In this document: positions 54,580-64,000 of the stretch, in pieces
Layout of the letters: the number at the start of each line of letters is the position of its first letter
Position numbering within the stretch: the first letter of the stretch is position 1
Source of the DNA: Mauremys mutica
Lineage: Eukaryota; Chordata; Testudines; Geoemydidae
Assembly: GCF_020497125.1 (NCBI RefSeq)
Contig: NC_059084.1
Coordinates: 10,009,501-10,073,500, forward strand
DNA: 64,000 nucleotides
Reading direction: 5' to 3'
Program-made: the position numbers and the translations under genes
The notes under the pieces: generated by a model
What the model saw: only the letters and a program-made list of their open reading frames with translations
Database searches by the model: none
What the model was told of the DNA's origin: nothing

Positions 54580-56462
54580 TGTATTGGTTAAAAAAGCTGA
54601 ACTGGTTTAGAGGGGATGTGAAGGCACCTATAAAAAATTATATGTAACAAATGGAAGAAAGAGGAAGTTGATAGAAACGAATTTAAATCAGAAGCTAAGA
54701 ACTGTAGAAAATTGATTTGGGAAGCAAAGAGGCACAAGGGGAAACTTATGACCAGCAGAGATAAGGACAATCAGAGAGTTTTCTAATTATATTAGCCAAA
54801 AAAAAAAAAAAAAAAAGAATCCTGACAGTGGTGTTGGTCCATTCCTAGATGGAAATGTGTAGAATTATCAATAATCATGTAGAAAAGGCAGCAGTGTTCA
54901 GTAAATATTTCTGTTCTGTATTTGGGACTAAAAACAGATGATCTAGTCATATCCTATTACACTTTTTCCTTTCCACTAGTATCACATGAGGATCTTAAAC
55001 AGCAGCTGCTAAAGCCAGACATGTTTAAATCAGCAGGTCCAGCCAGCTTGCATCCAAGAGTTTTAAAAGAGCTGGCTGAGGAGGTCTTTGGACCATTAAT
55101 GTTGATCTTCAATAACTCTTGGAACACTGGGGAAGTTGCAGAGGGCTTGAAGAAAGCTAATGTTGTGACAATATTTAAAAGGGGTAAATGGGATGACCCA
55201 GATAATGAAACGCTGGTCACCCTAACATCAATACTAGGCAAGACAATGGAGCAGCTGATATGGGACTCTTTTAATAAAGAATTAAAGGAAGGTAATATAA
55301 TTAATGCCAATCAACATGGGCTTATGGAAAATAGATGCTGTCAAACTAACTTAATCTCTTTTTTTTGATGAGATTACAGGTCTGGTTGATAAAGATAATA
55401 GTGTTGATGTAATATACAATGACATTTTGATTAAAAAACTAGGAAGATATAAAATTAATATAGCGTGCATTAAATGGATTAGAAGCTAGCTAACTGATAG
55501 GTTTCAAAATGTAAACAGGGAATGATCATTGAGAGGGTATATTTCTACTGGATTCCCACAGGGATCGGTTCTTGGCCTTATACTATTTAACGTTTTTATT
55601 AATGACGTGGAAAAAAACATAAAATCATCACTGAAAGTTCGCAGCTGACACACAAATTGGGGAAGTGGTAAATAAGGAAGAGGACAGGTCACTGATCCAG
55701 AGTGATCAGGATCACTTGGTTTGCTGGGCGCACACTAACAATAACGTGTTTTAATACGGCTAAATGCAAATGCATACATTTAGGAACAAAGAATGCAGGC
55801 CATGCTTACAGGATGGGGGACTCTGTCCTGAGAAGCAGTAACTCTGAAAAAGATTTGGGGTTTGCAATCCTGGACACACAAACCAGGGGAATCTTAATAG
55901 CAGTAGAGAGGTTATTTAACCTCTGCATTTGGCACCAGGGCAACTACTGTGGGAATTCTGTGTCCAGTTCTGGTGTCCACAATTCAAGAAGGATGTTGAA
56001 AAACTAGAGCGGATTCAGAGAGGAGCCCCAAGAATGATTAAATGATTAGAAAACTTGCTTTATAGTGATAGGCTCAAAGAGCTCAATCTATTTAGCATTA
56101 CAAAGAGAAGGTTAAGGAGTGACTTGATTAGTCTAAGTACCTGCAAGGAGAACAAATATTTAATAATGGGCTTTTCGCTCTATCAGAGAAAGGTATAACA
56201 TGATCTAATGGCTGGAAGTTGAAGCTAGACAAATTCAGACTAGAAATAGAGTGCAAATCTTAACATAATAATTTAACTTTAGAACAACTTACTATGGTCT
56301 GTGGTGGATTCTCCATCAGTAACAATTTTAAATCAAGATTGGTTATTTTTCTAAAAGATCTGCTCTGGGAATTATTTTGAGGACATTCTGTGGCCTGTTA
56401 TACAGGTCAGACTAGACAATCACCATGGTCACTTATGGCCTCAGCATCTGTGAAATAGGGGA
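54580..56462 (+). mobile_element. Long CR1 LINE fragment, inactive
   Basis: Coding text of the pre-RT and RT region runs on the plus strand. S-A-G-P-A-S-L-H-P-R-V-L-K-E-L at about 55030-55075 leads to S-I-L-G-K-T-M-E-Q-L and then Q-H-G-L-M-E-N-R-C-C-Q-T-N-L-I-S-F at 55312. Stops and small indels break the rest (G-F-P-Q-G-S-V-L-type text near 55550, D-L-G-F near 55850). It reaches a CR1-like 3' region near 56462. An A-run sits at 54798-54816. Older than the copy at 10953-12276. Confidence 0.85.
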
Positions 56463-56660
56463 CAGACACAACTGGTCAGAAAACATTTTTGTTCCTCCCC
56501 AAAACTTGGGAGGGTTTTGTGAAAAACCAAAAACTTTCAGCCCAAAATCTTACAGCTGAAAGCCGAAAACTCAATTCTGAAATGCCACTGTGGTGCCTTA
56601 CTGGGCTTGTTGAGGAGCCTCTTGCCCCTGTTGTCTTCTCTGGCTCGGGCTCCTAAGACA
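56463..56660. other. Old foldback-type sequence, left part
   Basis: A-rich text such as GTGAAAAACCAAAAACTTTC resembles the sequence resuming at about 57195-57330. The MITE at 56669 probably split this older repeat. Confidence 0.3.
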
Positions 56661-56668
56661 GTCTACAT

Positions 56669-57114
56669 CAGGGATCTCAAACTCAAGTCACCACCAGGGC
56701 CACATGAGGACTAGTACATTGGCCCAATCACTGACACCTTTTCCTATAAAGATACCAAAGCTCCACCTCTTCCCCTGGACCCATCCCCACTCCACCCCTT
56801 CCATGAGGCCCCACCTCTTCCAACCCCTTCCCCAAATCCCCACTCTGGCCCCGCGTCTTCTCCACCTCCTCCCCTGAGCATGCGGCTCCCCGCTCCTTCC
56901 CCCTTCCTCCTGGAAAGCGCTAAGTGCCCCCAAACAGATGTTTTGCAGCGGGAAGCGCCTGGAGGTAGGCAGAGGAGCGAGGACACAGTGCGCTGGGGGG
57001 GATGGGTGGTGGCGGGTGAGGGGAACTTGGCGGCCGCAGGAAATAACTCCAGGGGGCCGGGAGCTTGGCGGGCCGCAGCAAATAACTCCACCGGCCACGT
57101 GTTTGAGACCCCTG
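56669..57114. mobile_element. hAT-type MITE with perfect 8-bp duplication
   Basis: A 446-bp element from CAGGGATCTCAAACTC to GTTTGAGACCCCTG, flanked by GTCTACAT at 56661-56668 and 57115-57122. GC-rich interior with GCGGGCCGCAGCAAATAACTCC-like units repeated (57036-57092). Overlapping open frames here are not genes. Confidence 0.9.
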
Positions 57115-57122
57115 GTCTACAT

Positions 57123-57930
57123 CTTCCCTAATTCACTTCAGTCTTACTGAGCCACTGTGATGTATCATAGGTGTCCCTGGTCAGAGTACATCAAATAACA
57201 TTGAAATATTTTGGTTTTCAATTAAAAGTGAAAAATTTTCACAGAAAACAGTCACTTTTCACAAAAAAAAAAATTGTCAAACCAAATTTTCCATCATACT
57301 TTTGATGAAAAATTGCAACCAGCCCTAGACAGTCTAATTTTAATGGAACAGCTCCTCACAACATGATATCCATGGTTCATTATCCATACTAAGGCAAGGA
57401 GAGCTTGTGATAAAATTTTCACCTGCCAGCACACAAACCAAAAGCTGGTCTCAGCTGCAGCGGGCAGCTCTCTGCTCAGCTCATCAGAGACCTGCATGGA
57501 TGCTATGTGAAGGGCAACCCTTTGAACTTCCGCTATACCAATCACCCTTATATAACAATAGCAGCTGCTCCACCTGGTACAAAATCATATTTGTATCATA
57601 GTGCATGATCCTTTGCACAGTTGTTGCCCAAAACCAGGCTCGTTAGCTACGAAGAAGCACTTGATCAGATCCTTACTGAGTATGGATCACAAGACACTAG
57701 GCACCAAATAAAGGTGCCTTTGAAATCCAGGTCCTGAACTGAAATTTGTCAAAGTTATTCATCTTCCTAAGCTAATGCACTGTTGTTTGGAGGCTACTCT
57801 GCTTATGCCATTATGGGATGATGGCCTGCTGTGCATTGATCCAAGAGTGTTCTGCAGACCAGGTGAAATGACTATTAGACACAGGCTGTAACACTTCTAT
57901 ATCCCATTCACACTTAGAAAGTGTGAACAC
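57123..57930. other. No gene; old foldback piece at start
   Basis: About 57195-57330 is A/T-rich foldback-like sequence ending CAACCAGCCCTAG. The remainder shows nothing recognisable. Confidence 0.35.
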
Positions 57931-57934
57931 CTGA

Positions 57935-58035
57935 ATTCTCAGCATGGTTCTGCCACTGACTTTCTCTATCACCTTGAGCAATGTATGGTGCCTTCTGGGC
58001 CTCAGTTTCCCCATTTGTGTTACAATAACTTTGAT
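57935..58035 (-). mobile_element. MIR-like SINE remnant
   Basis: Contains GTTCTGCCACTGACTTTC, CACCTTGAGCAATG and GGGCCTCAGTTTCCCCAT, the minus-strand order of MIR. Confidence 0.65.
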
Positions 58036-58476
58036 GCATGGCCAGCACTTTCCCAGTAGTGGGGTGTCTGAAGAATATTCTGAAGCAAACCTCCCTATAT
58101 GTTGTGTTCTTTGCATTTTTGTGGGTAGATGTTCATTTCTGAGCGTACTCTTGACCAAGAACTATAGAGCAGGAGAATGGCTGGTTCCCTGAGACAGCTT
58201 CTGTAGGATGCTGTTCCACATGGAGAGGAGGTTCATGACTGTAGGGTGTGTGCTGCATAAAGTACTAGCTAGTGGTACATGTAGGCAATTATCTCAGATG
58301 ATTTTTCCTCAGCCACTAAGGACTGGCAACATGACCTGACAGTACTGACGTGTGTAGCTCCCTAGCAGAAACTGAAAACATAATCTGTGTGGCCTGAGAT
58401 ATCTCTATAACAGGTCTCATGAACAGTCATTCACCTGACTCCATGTAATATTCAGACATTATCTGTGTAAAATACC

Positions 58477-58756
58477 CAGTTTTGGTAACTTGACATTTTG
58501 AGTCTCATAATATTTGGTATTTTTCCCTAAAACCCCAGCTCCTGGAGTCATGTGAGAATCTCCGCTTTCATTTAAAAAAATTAATTTAGCCCTCCTTTTT
58601 AGAATTCATGTTAAACATTCTCTGTAAAGACTCAATAACCAGAAGGCAAATAAAGAACTAGATTATGTTTTTTAAAATATCATAAATTTTAAACCAGTCT
58701 CCTAATTTTCTGGGCCCAGATTCATGATTGTTCAATGCTTGGGGCTGACAATACTG
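58477..58756 (+). repeat. GTTGGCAATAC-family repeat, near-complete
   Basis: Left end CAGTTTTGGTAAC, right end GGCTGACAATACTG. The interior has CAGCTCCTGGAGTCATGTG, CTCCGCTTTCATTTAAAA and CCAGAAGGCAAATAAAG. No matching flanking duplication was noticed. Confidence 0.6.
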
Positions 58757-59580
58757 AAGATTCTCAGATTCCTTTGTGAAGAGAGCAGAGGTCTATGGGG
58801 CATCGAAGTAAATTTTTCTTTTACTCATTCAGATAATTTTGCACATATTAATAATGCGTTTATACATGGCTACAAAGAGTGACCACGTAAAGAAACTACT
58901 CCTCAATCTTGCCTTATAGCCCCCAGGACCATTTAGAACAAAAACCAACAACTCATTTACCCACACACTCTTTGTATAATATCACTTTCTAATTAGCATC
59001 TGTGGGAATAAGTCACTAAAAACATACTAAATATACTCTGTCTTATGATCAAATTTACATGTGGTATTGGATAGCTCTGACATCTTCATTCTAGTTTTGA
59101 GTGGATGACAATATTGATGCAATCTTCCTTCACAGCAAAGCAGAAAGCCCATTTATGTACAGCACAGCTTTATCTTTGAAAGGTACGTGTTCCCACAAAC
59201 ACACCAAACAGAAAGCGGTATTGTCTGCAGCCTCCACTTTTGGATTTTCCACATGCCTTAGTGTTTCAAAATCTTTCTTTAAAAAAAAAAATGAGACCAC
59301 TAACAGTATTACTAGCCAGTAAAACAGCATCTTAAGAGCAGACAAGAAAAGTAGCCAGAAAATGTTTGCTAAATAAAGTTAGGACAAGGGGGAGACTAGA
59401 GGACATCTCTGTAGGTGAAATTTATTGAGCAGTAATATTTCAAAGGGTGCAATTGCTGTCATTGTTAGTATTGTTTATGCATGGGATTTTCATAAGTAGC
59501 TGAGGGAGTTATCCACCCAATTTTCTTAAATGCTTATGAAAATACCACCCTATTTCTATTGCAATAGTGCCACAAGCTAT
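58757..59580. other. No recognised feature
   Basis: AT-rich non-coding sequence. Confidence 0.4.
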
Positions 59581-59584
59581 AACT

Positions 59585-59850
59585 GAGATAGGGGGCCCAT
59601 TGTATAGGTGCTGCACAGACACACACTACACAAGTCTCTGCCCTCAAGTAATTACAATCTAAATAGGCCAGTCAGATAAAAGGGTGGCAGAAAGCCTAGT
59701 GTCGTTATTAGGGGAAACTGAGGCACAGACTTCCTAACTTATTCAAGGTGTTACAAGATGCTTTGCTGAGCTAGATAGTGAACCCGGATCTCCTGCATCC
59801 TAGTTCAGTGTTTGAACTACAAGACATTGTTCCTGCCACAGAAAATTAAG
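59585..59850 (+). mobile_element. MIR-like SINE with linked old repeat
   Basis: GGGGCCCATTGTATAGGTGC to TTACAATCTAAATAGG is an old repeat also seen near 35915. It is followed by GGGGAAACTGAGGCACAGAC and AGTGAACCCGGATCTCCTGC, the MIR core and tail. Confidence 0.6.
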
Positions 59851-60298
59851 TACTTCAAAGAGCAATCTTTATGGGGCAGGCCCTAAGCTGATCTTATAGT
59901 ATTTTCCATGCCTCAAAGAGATGTACCATCATCGTGAATCAAAGAAATAGGGGACTCTTAAAAACATCACTACAGACAGAACTTCTTGTACCCAACACTC
60001 ACTCCATGGCTGATCTACTCCAGAGAGTATTAACATGGACTGAAGTTGGGAAGCAAGGGGGAAGTACTGTAAGAAAATACAGTACAGTACTCATCTTTGG
60101 TGTATTTGCCTGTTTCATGAATGCATTATTATAATCGATGTTGAGATGTTACTCCTGAGCGTTCTGTATAAAATGAAGCCAAGCTTTGTGCTATGGCCAG
60201 AAGGAATCTAGGAGCGAAGGTATTCACTTCGCTCTTGTGCTTTCTGCTCAGACGGTGATGCATTGACTTGGTATCCTGAACTTTCTAAAAGCCTTCAT

Positions 60299-60299
<1 letters not shown>

Positions 60300-60338
<39 letters not shown>
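60300..60338. repeat. (GT)n microsatellite
   Basis: About 17 GT units with one GC interruption near the end. Confidence 0.95.
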
Positions 60339-60554
60339 CAGTCCTTGTGCACTGCAGAAGAAGTTGTGGAGGCCTCGCATAAGATCTAGGCAGCCATTAA
60401 GCCTTCACTCACAGGATGTGTGTTCTCAAGGAATCTGAAGTTGGGCAAAAAGGTGGCAGGAAGCCTAGTTCTCTGTACTCAGATGCCAAGTTCCATACTG
60501 AATGTTTTACTCTGAGGACAGATTCCTTCATTCTACCTTGCTGCTTTTGACAAA

Positions 60555-60635
60555 GACTTGCCAGACTGGATCAGACTAGTGGTCCATCTAGTCTCCTTTC
60601 TCCGGCTGTGGCTACCAGCTGCTTCAGAGGAAGGC
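60555..60635 (+). repeat. Dispersed repeat copy (CTTCAGAGGAAGG family)
   Basis: GACTGGATCAGACTAGTGG, then CCATCTAGTC and GCTGCTTCAGAGGAAGGCAG, in the same order as at 25755-25856. Confidence 0.45.
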
Positions 60636-60639
60636 AGAA

Positions 60640-61490
60640 GACGGTCTTTCCTACAACAAAAAGTGACGGCAGGAGACTCTCATTCCCATTGCCCAATCCT
60701 CTGCCCCTGCCACTGCCTTTCGCCTCCACACAGACACAAAAAAAATGTCCTTAGAGTTCAAAAATAAAAACGAAATCAAAATAACAAAATGTGAACTGAT
60801 TCTAGCTACAAATTAAATAACGAACTAACCCAATTTACCACCGGAGCCTCTGGGATTTCCATAAAACACAACACAGTCTGTTAGTTAGATTTCACAGTGC
60901 CCATTCATTGAGAGGCATTTATATCCTTCAGGTTAGCAGATCTCTTCCTTCTCCAACCAGCTAATCACCGTCACTAACTCTATAAACCACAAAAATCTAT
61001 GTTAAGTATCTGGCTCAAAACCACAAGGCAAGAAAATTCTAAGGCAAAGCTGAATATCTGTCTTACCCACGCTAAAGTATGTGTCAAATCACTGCTTGCT
61101 CACTCACAGTAAGGCATGTGGAGGTGAAGAGACCCAACTGAACCTCTGACCTTTTGTTAAAGAAGACCATGTGTGTATCATGATACTATTTACACAAGGG
61201 AAGAGAAATTTCCTTCTGATCCTGTGAGGTATAAGACTTCTGCAGAGTTGAGTGCAAATAGATTAATTGATTTTGATGTATTGGCCTCTGCTATATTATT
61301 CTTAATATACATTTCTAGCATGAACCATAATGATTGCAGCAGAGCCATCAGAACACATGATAGGATGTGGATTAACATGACTACCAGCTGTATTTGTTAT
61401 GCATATTGACTATGCACTAAAACTCTAATTTTGAAACCTTCAATTGCTTGTTAATGAGGCCTGCACTGTCTTATCTATATTTACATTTGT
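60640..61490. other. No recognised feature
   Basis: Non-coding sequence. Confidence 0.4.
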
Positions 61491-61495
61491 AACCG

Positions 61496-61560
61496 AGTAT
61501 CAGAGGGGTAGCCATGTTAGTCTGGATCTGTAAAAGCAGCAAAGAGTCCTGTGGCACCCC
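61496..61560 (+). mobile_element. SINE-like dispersed repeat, 5' part
   Basis: TATCAGAGGGGTAGCCATG, TTAGTCTGGATCTGTAAAAG and AGTCCTGTGGCACCCC match the first half of 36221-36350. It stops after about 65 bp. Confidence 0.6.
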
Positions 61561-64000
61561 TCTCCAGAGTCTGGAATGGAACCCAAGATTCCAGAGTTTC
61601 ACCATTTCTCTGCTGTCAGTTAATGCCATGAAACTGACCAGCAAAATGTGTCCCATCCCCTCTCTGGTGCTGGCTCGCATATAGAATGACAACCTACTAC
61701 TGCTATTGGTTACTTCGTTAGCTCAAGTGACTCAGGCCTGTGAGGACAAGCTAAAGTTTCCAACCAGGCTGACAACTCATGTGGGTGTCAATATGATACC
61801 ACATGAAGAAATATGAATTTTAATTTGATTTTTATAAACCGAGGAATGTTAAAAGTTCACTAAGGTCTGAAAATCAAGGTTGCCTGGACATTTGTGTGTA
61901 ATACATACTTATGTAAGACTGTGTGATGTATTCTCAAAGTGCAGCACTAAGTGTTCTTTAGAAAAGGTCAGAAAGAATAGTTATTTAACTAAAACATCTT
62001 CAGTTTCTCTTTTGATCTGCTTGTGCGTGGAAGCCACAGACAGATTTCAGAACAGCTTTTCATATACCAGATGAATCTCAGAGGAGTGGGGGTGGGAAAG
62101 AATCAGTTTCTTTTTTTAGTGTGTGCATTTCATTTTATTGGTGTTTGATTTCAGCATCGTGTGTCCAAATTATAAATACTCCTATTGAAGGTCTCAACAC
62201 TTCATCATATGCAAATGAAAAGGTCTGCATGTACAATATAGGAAATTCCTTTGTTTTTCTAGGTTTGGATTGAACAGGTGTGTCTCATTAGCTTTGTTAC
62301 TGAATGTCATCATTTTAATGCTTCATCCTTACAACACAATGCAAAATGCATTCATGCAAATACTGGACAACTGCTGCATTACGCTACATACATTTAAAGG
62401 TTTTTCTAGAAATAAGAAGACTGATGCTGGAAATCAGGCAACCACTTCCCTGATCAGTGCTCCTGATCGAGAAGCTTGCTGCCCAATGCTACACTGACAC
62501 AACACTGAACTGAAAAGCCCGGCAACACTTATATCTGAAAGAACTTGATTTCCCAAATATCAGTAAATCAGTGTTCCTTGTTCCCCTGAGGTAGTCTGCA
62601 CTGTAACTTTTGCTGTCTGGCCAATAACAGTGAAGCCAAACACATGCAACAAACAGTTCCACAATGAATATAACACCTTAGATATTTGCAGTTTTGGAGA
62701 AAAACACTCTTTGAATAAAAAACCTTTCTTTACTTGTGCAGCACAAGCTCAGAAGAACAATTTTGAATTATTAGTGGGGGGATGGGCAGAATAACCTAAT
62801 AGGTCTCTTCTATCTCCTATGAGCGTTACTGGTAAGGAAAATATCAGAACAAGTTACCATCAAGTCAATATTCCAAATTGCTTATGGATGCTTTAAAAAA
62901 AAATCACTAAAAGCCAGCTCCACACCCCAGGTATAGTACATTGTCTGACAATTTATACTGAACATGTAAACAAAAGTATAGACACCAAGGATAAAATATG
63001 TAATATAAAATCTTGAATATTTCTACAATGTCCACCTCCGTTAAAACTGCTGATTAACCGAGGCTAGCATATTTACAAAAGAATCTATGGTATCTTTAAA
63101 AGAAATGGCACCAATAACATGGAGTAAACATTTAGTGACCTTCCTTTCATTTCTTCTATTCCTTGTTACTCACCCCTGAGGGCTGCCTCTTGCTCAGAGC
63201 ACATTGAATGCAGCAGCTTGATCCAAGGAGGAAAATGATTAGTTTCCTTTCAGCCTTTCTTATTGTTATCACTTGAAATTTCTTCACCTCTTCTTTTCAA
63301 GTCACATAAAAATATAAAGGCAGACCCCTTCAGGGTCTAGATGGATTCTGTTTACATTATGTATAAAGAATGAATGCATTTCCTATTTTAACCAGGAAAA
63401 TCACGTCCTTGCTGACAGCTGCCTGGATATTATCCTGTGTGTGATTGTAAAATCCTATGCAACGTTCAAAATCAAGCTTGCTTTTCTAAATGGAGGACCT
63501 GATGAAAAGCTGCAAGTCAACTTGTCTTCATCCTGCAAGTTTCTCTTTCCTGTAGAAGAAGCTGAAAGTCACTGTTTATTCCACAAAGCTTTTTAACTGG
63601 AGACGCTGAAGAAGAAAAGGAGGGTATTGAAAGGCCCAGAACCATCTTAGTGCTGAAACCATACTCCCTACATATATTATAGCTCACTACGGTGCCTCTG
63701 TCAACCCCATAGTAGCTGTTACTCAGCTCCCACATTAAACCCGTGATTCCCTTCTCCCTAGGCAATTTTGTTTTATAGCACTGTCAGCAAACTGCTGCAG
63801 CCACTGTTTGAAAGGATTCCAACCTAAATTACAGTAGTGAAAGCCTGCTCAAGGCGTCGTGCTTGCTTTTTTTCCCCTAGAATACTTAAATTTGATCATA
63901 CTCCCCATGCGATCTTCACAAGCTCCCTGCAATGTAGGCAAACAAAGCTTTGCTTTCCTCTTCCAATTTTAAATGCCTTCGTTAGGGGGACTCGGCATTA
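61561..64000. other. No recognised feature
   Basis: AT-rich non-coding sequence to the end of the window. A minus-strand open frame (63517-63765) shows no motif and no splice context that ties it to PHACTR3. Confidence 0.4.

Noticed and set aside
61496..61560. tRNA gene candidate
   Set aside because: There is A-box-like text but no B box, no cloverleaf, and a second diverged copy elsewhere. It fits a SINE-like repeat.
9310..64000. Upstream PHACTR3 first exon within this window
   Set aside because: I looked on the minus strand for Ser/Arg-rich N-terminal coding text with a phase-1 donor and found none I could support. It may be outside the window or too short to see.

Overview
This window is vertebrate nuclear DNA, almost certainly from a turtle. 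It is AT-leaning, intron-like sequence packed with interspersed repeats. These include CR1 LINEs ending in ATTCTATG-type octamers, an intact DIRS (tyrosine-recombinase) retrotransposon, many hAT- and Harbinger-type MITEs with clear target-site duplications, MIR-like SINE remnants and solo LTRs. This mixture is typical of Testudines; the species cannot be named from the sequence.

Host gene. Three spliced coding exons of one gene lie on the minus strand at the left end: 9148-9309, 5224-5301 and 266-445, in transcript order. Joined, they read without a stop. They match the N-terminal part of PHACTR3 (scapinin), a G-actin and protein phosphatase 1 binding protein. They carry the basic block around KPWKWRKKK, the first RPEL motif and the start of the divergent linker. 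Later exons would lie left of base 1 and earlier ones right of the window or unrecognised within it. Most of the window, from 9310 rightwards, is therefore probably the long upstream intron or 5' flank of PHACTR3.

Mobile DNA. The most striking object is a 6.26-kb DIRS element (12277-18538, plus strand) inserted in the reverse transcriptase region of an older minus-strand CR1 (10953-12276 plus 18539-18785). It has near-identical inverted terminal repeats, an internal complementary region that copies both outer ends, an 852-codon gag-like frame with a zinc-knuckle and a long Arg/Ser region, an RT/RNase H/methylase-like frame and a tyrosine recombinase frame. All catalytic motifs are present and no frame is broken, so it looks young.

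Other repeats. Further CR1 copies lie at 8186-8631 (-), about 20030-20604 (+), 21075-22455 (+, with another CR1 tail inside it) and 54580-56462 (+). Two related Harbinger-like MITEs (7866-8161, 40848-41136), six hAT MITEs with 8-bp duplications and several foldback elements are spread through the window. One complete solo LTR (34716-35185, minus) has a 5-bp duplication, and a second LTR-like block (about 47395-48062) carries a ZNF143-type site, a TATA box and a poly(A) signal. The remainder shows no other gene that I can recognise.
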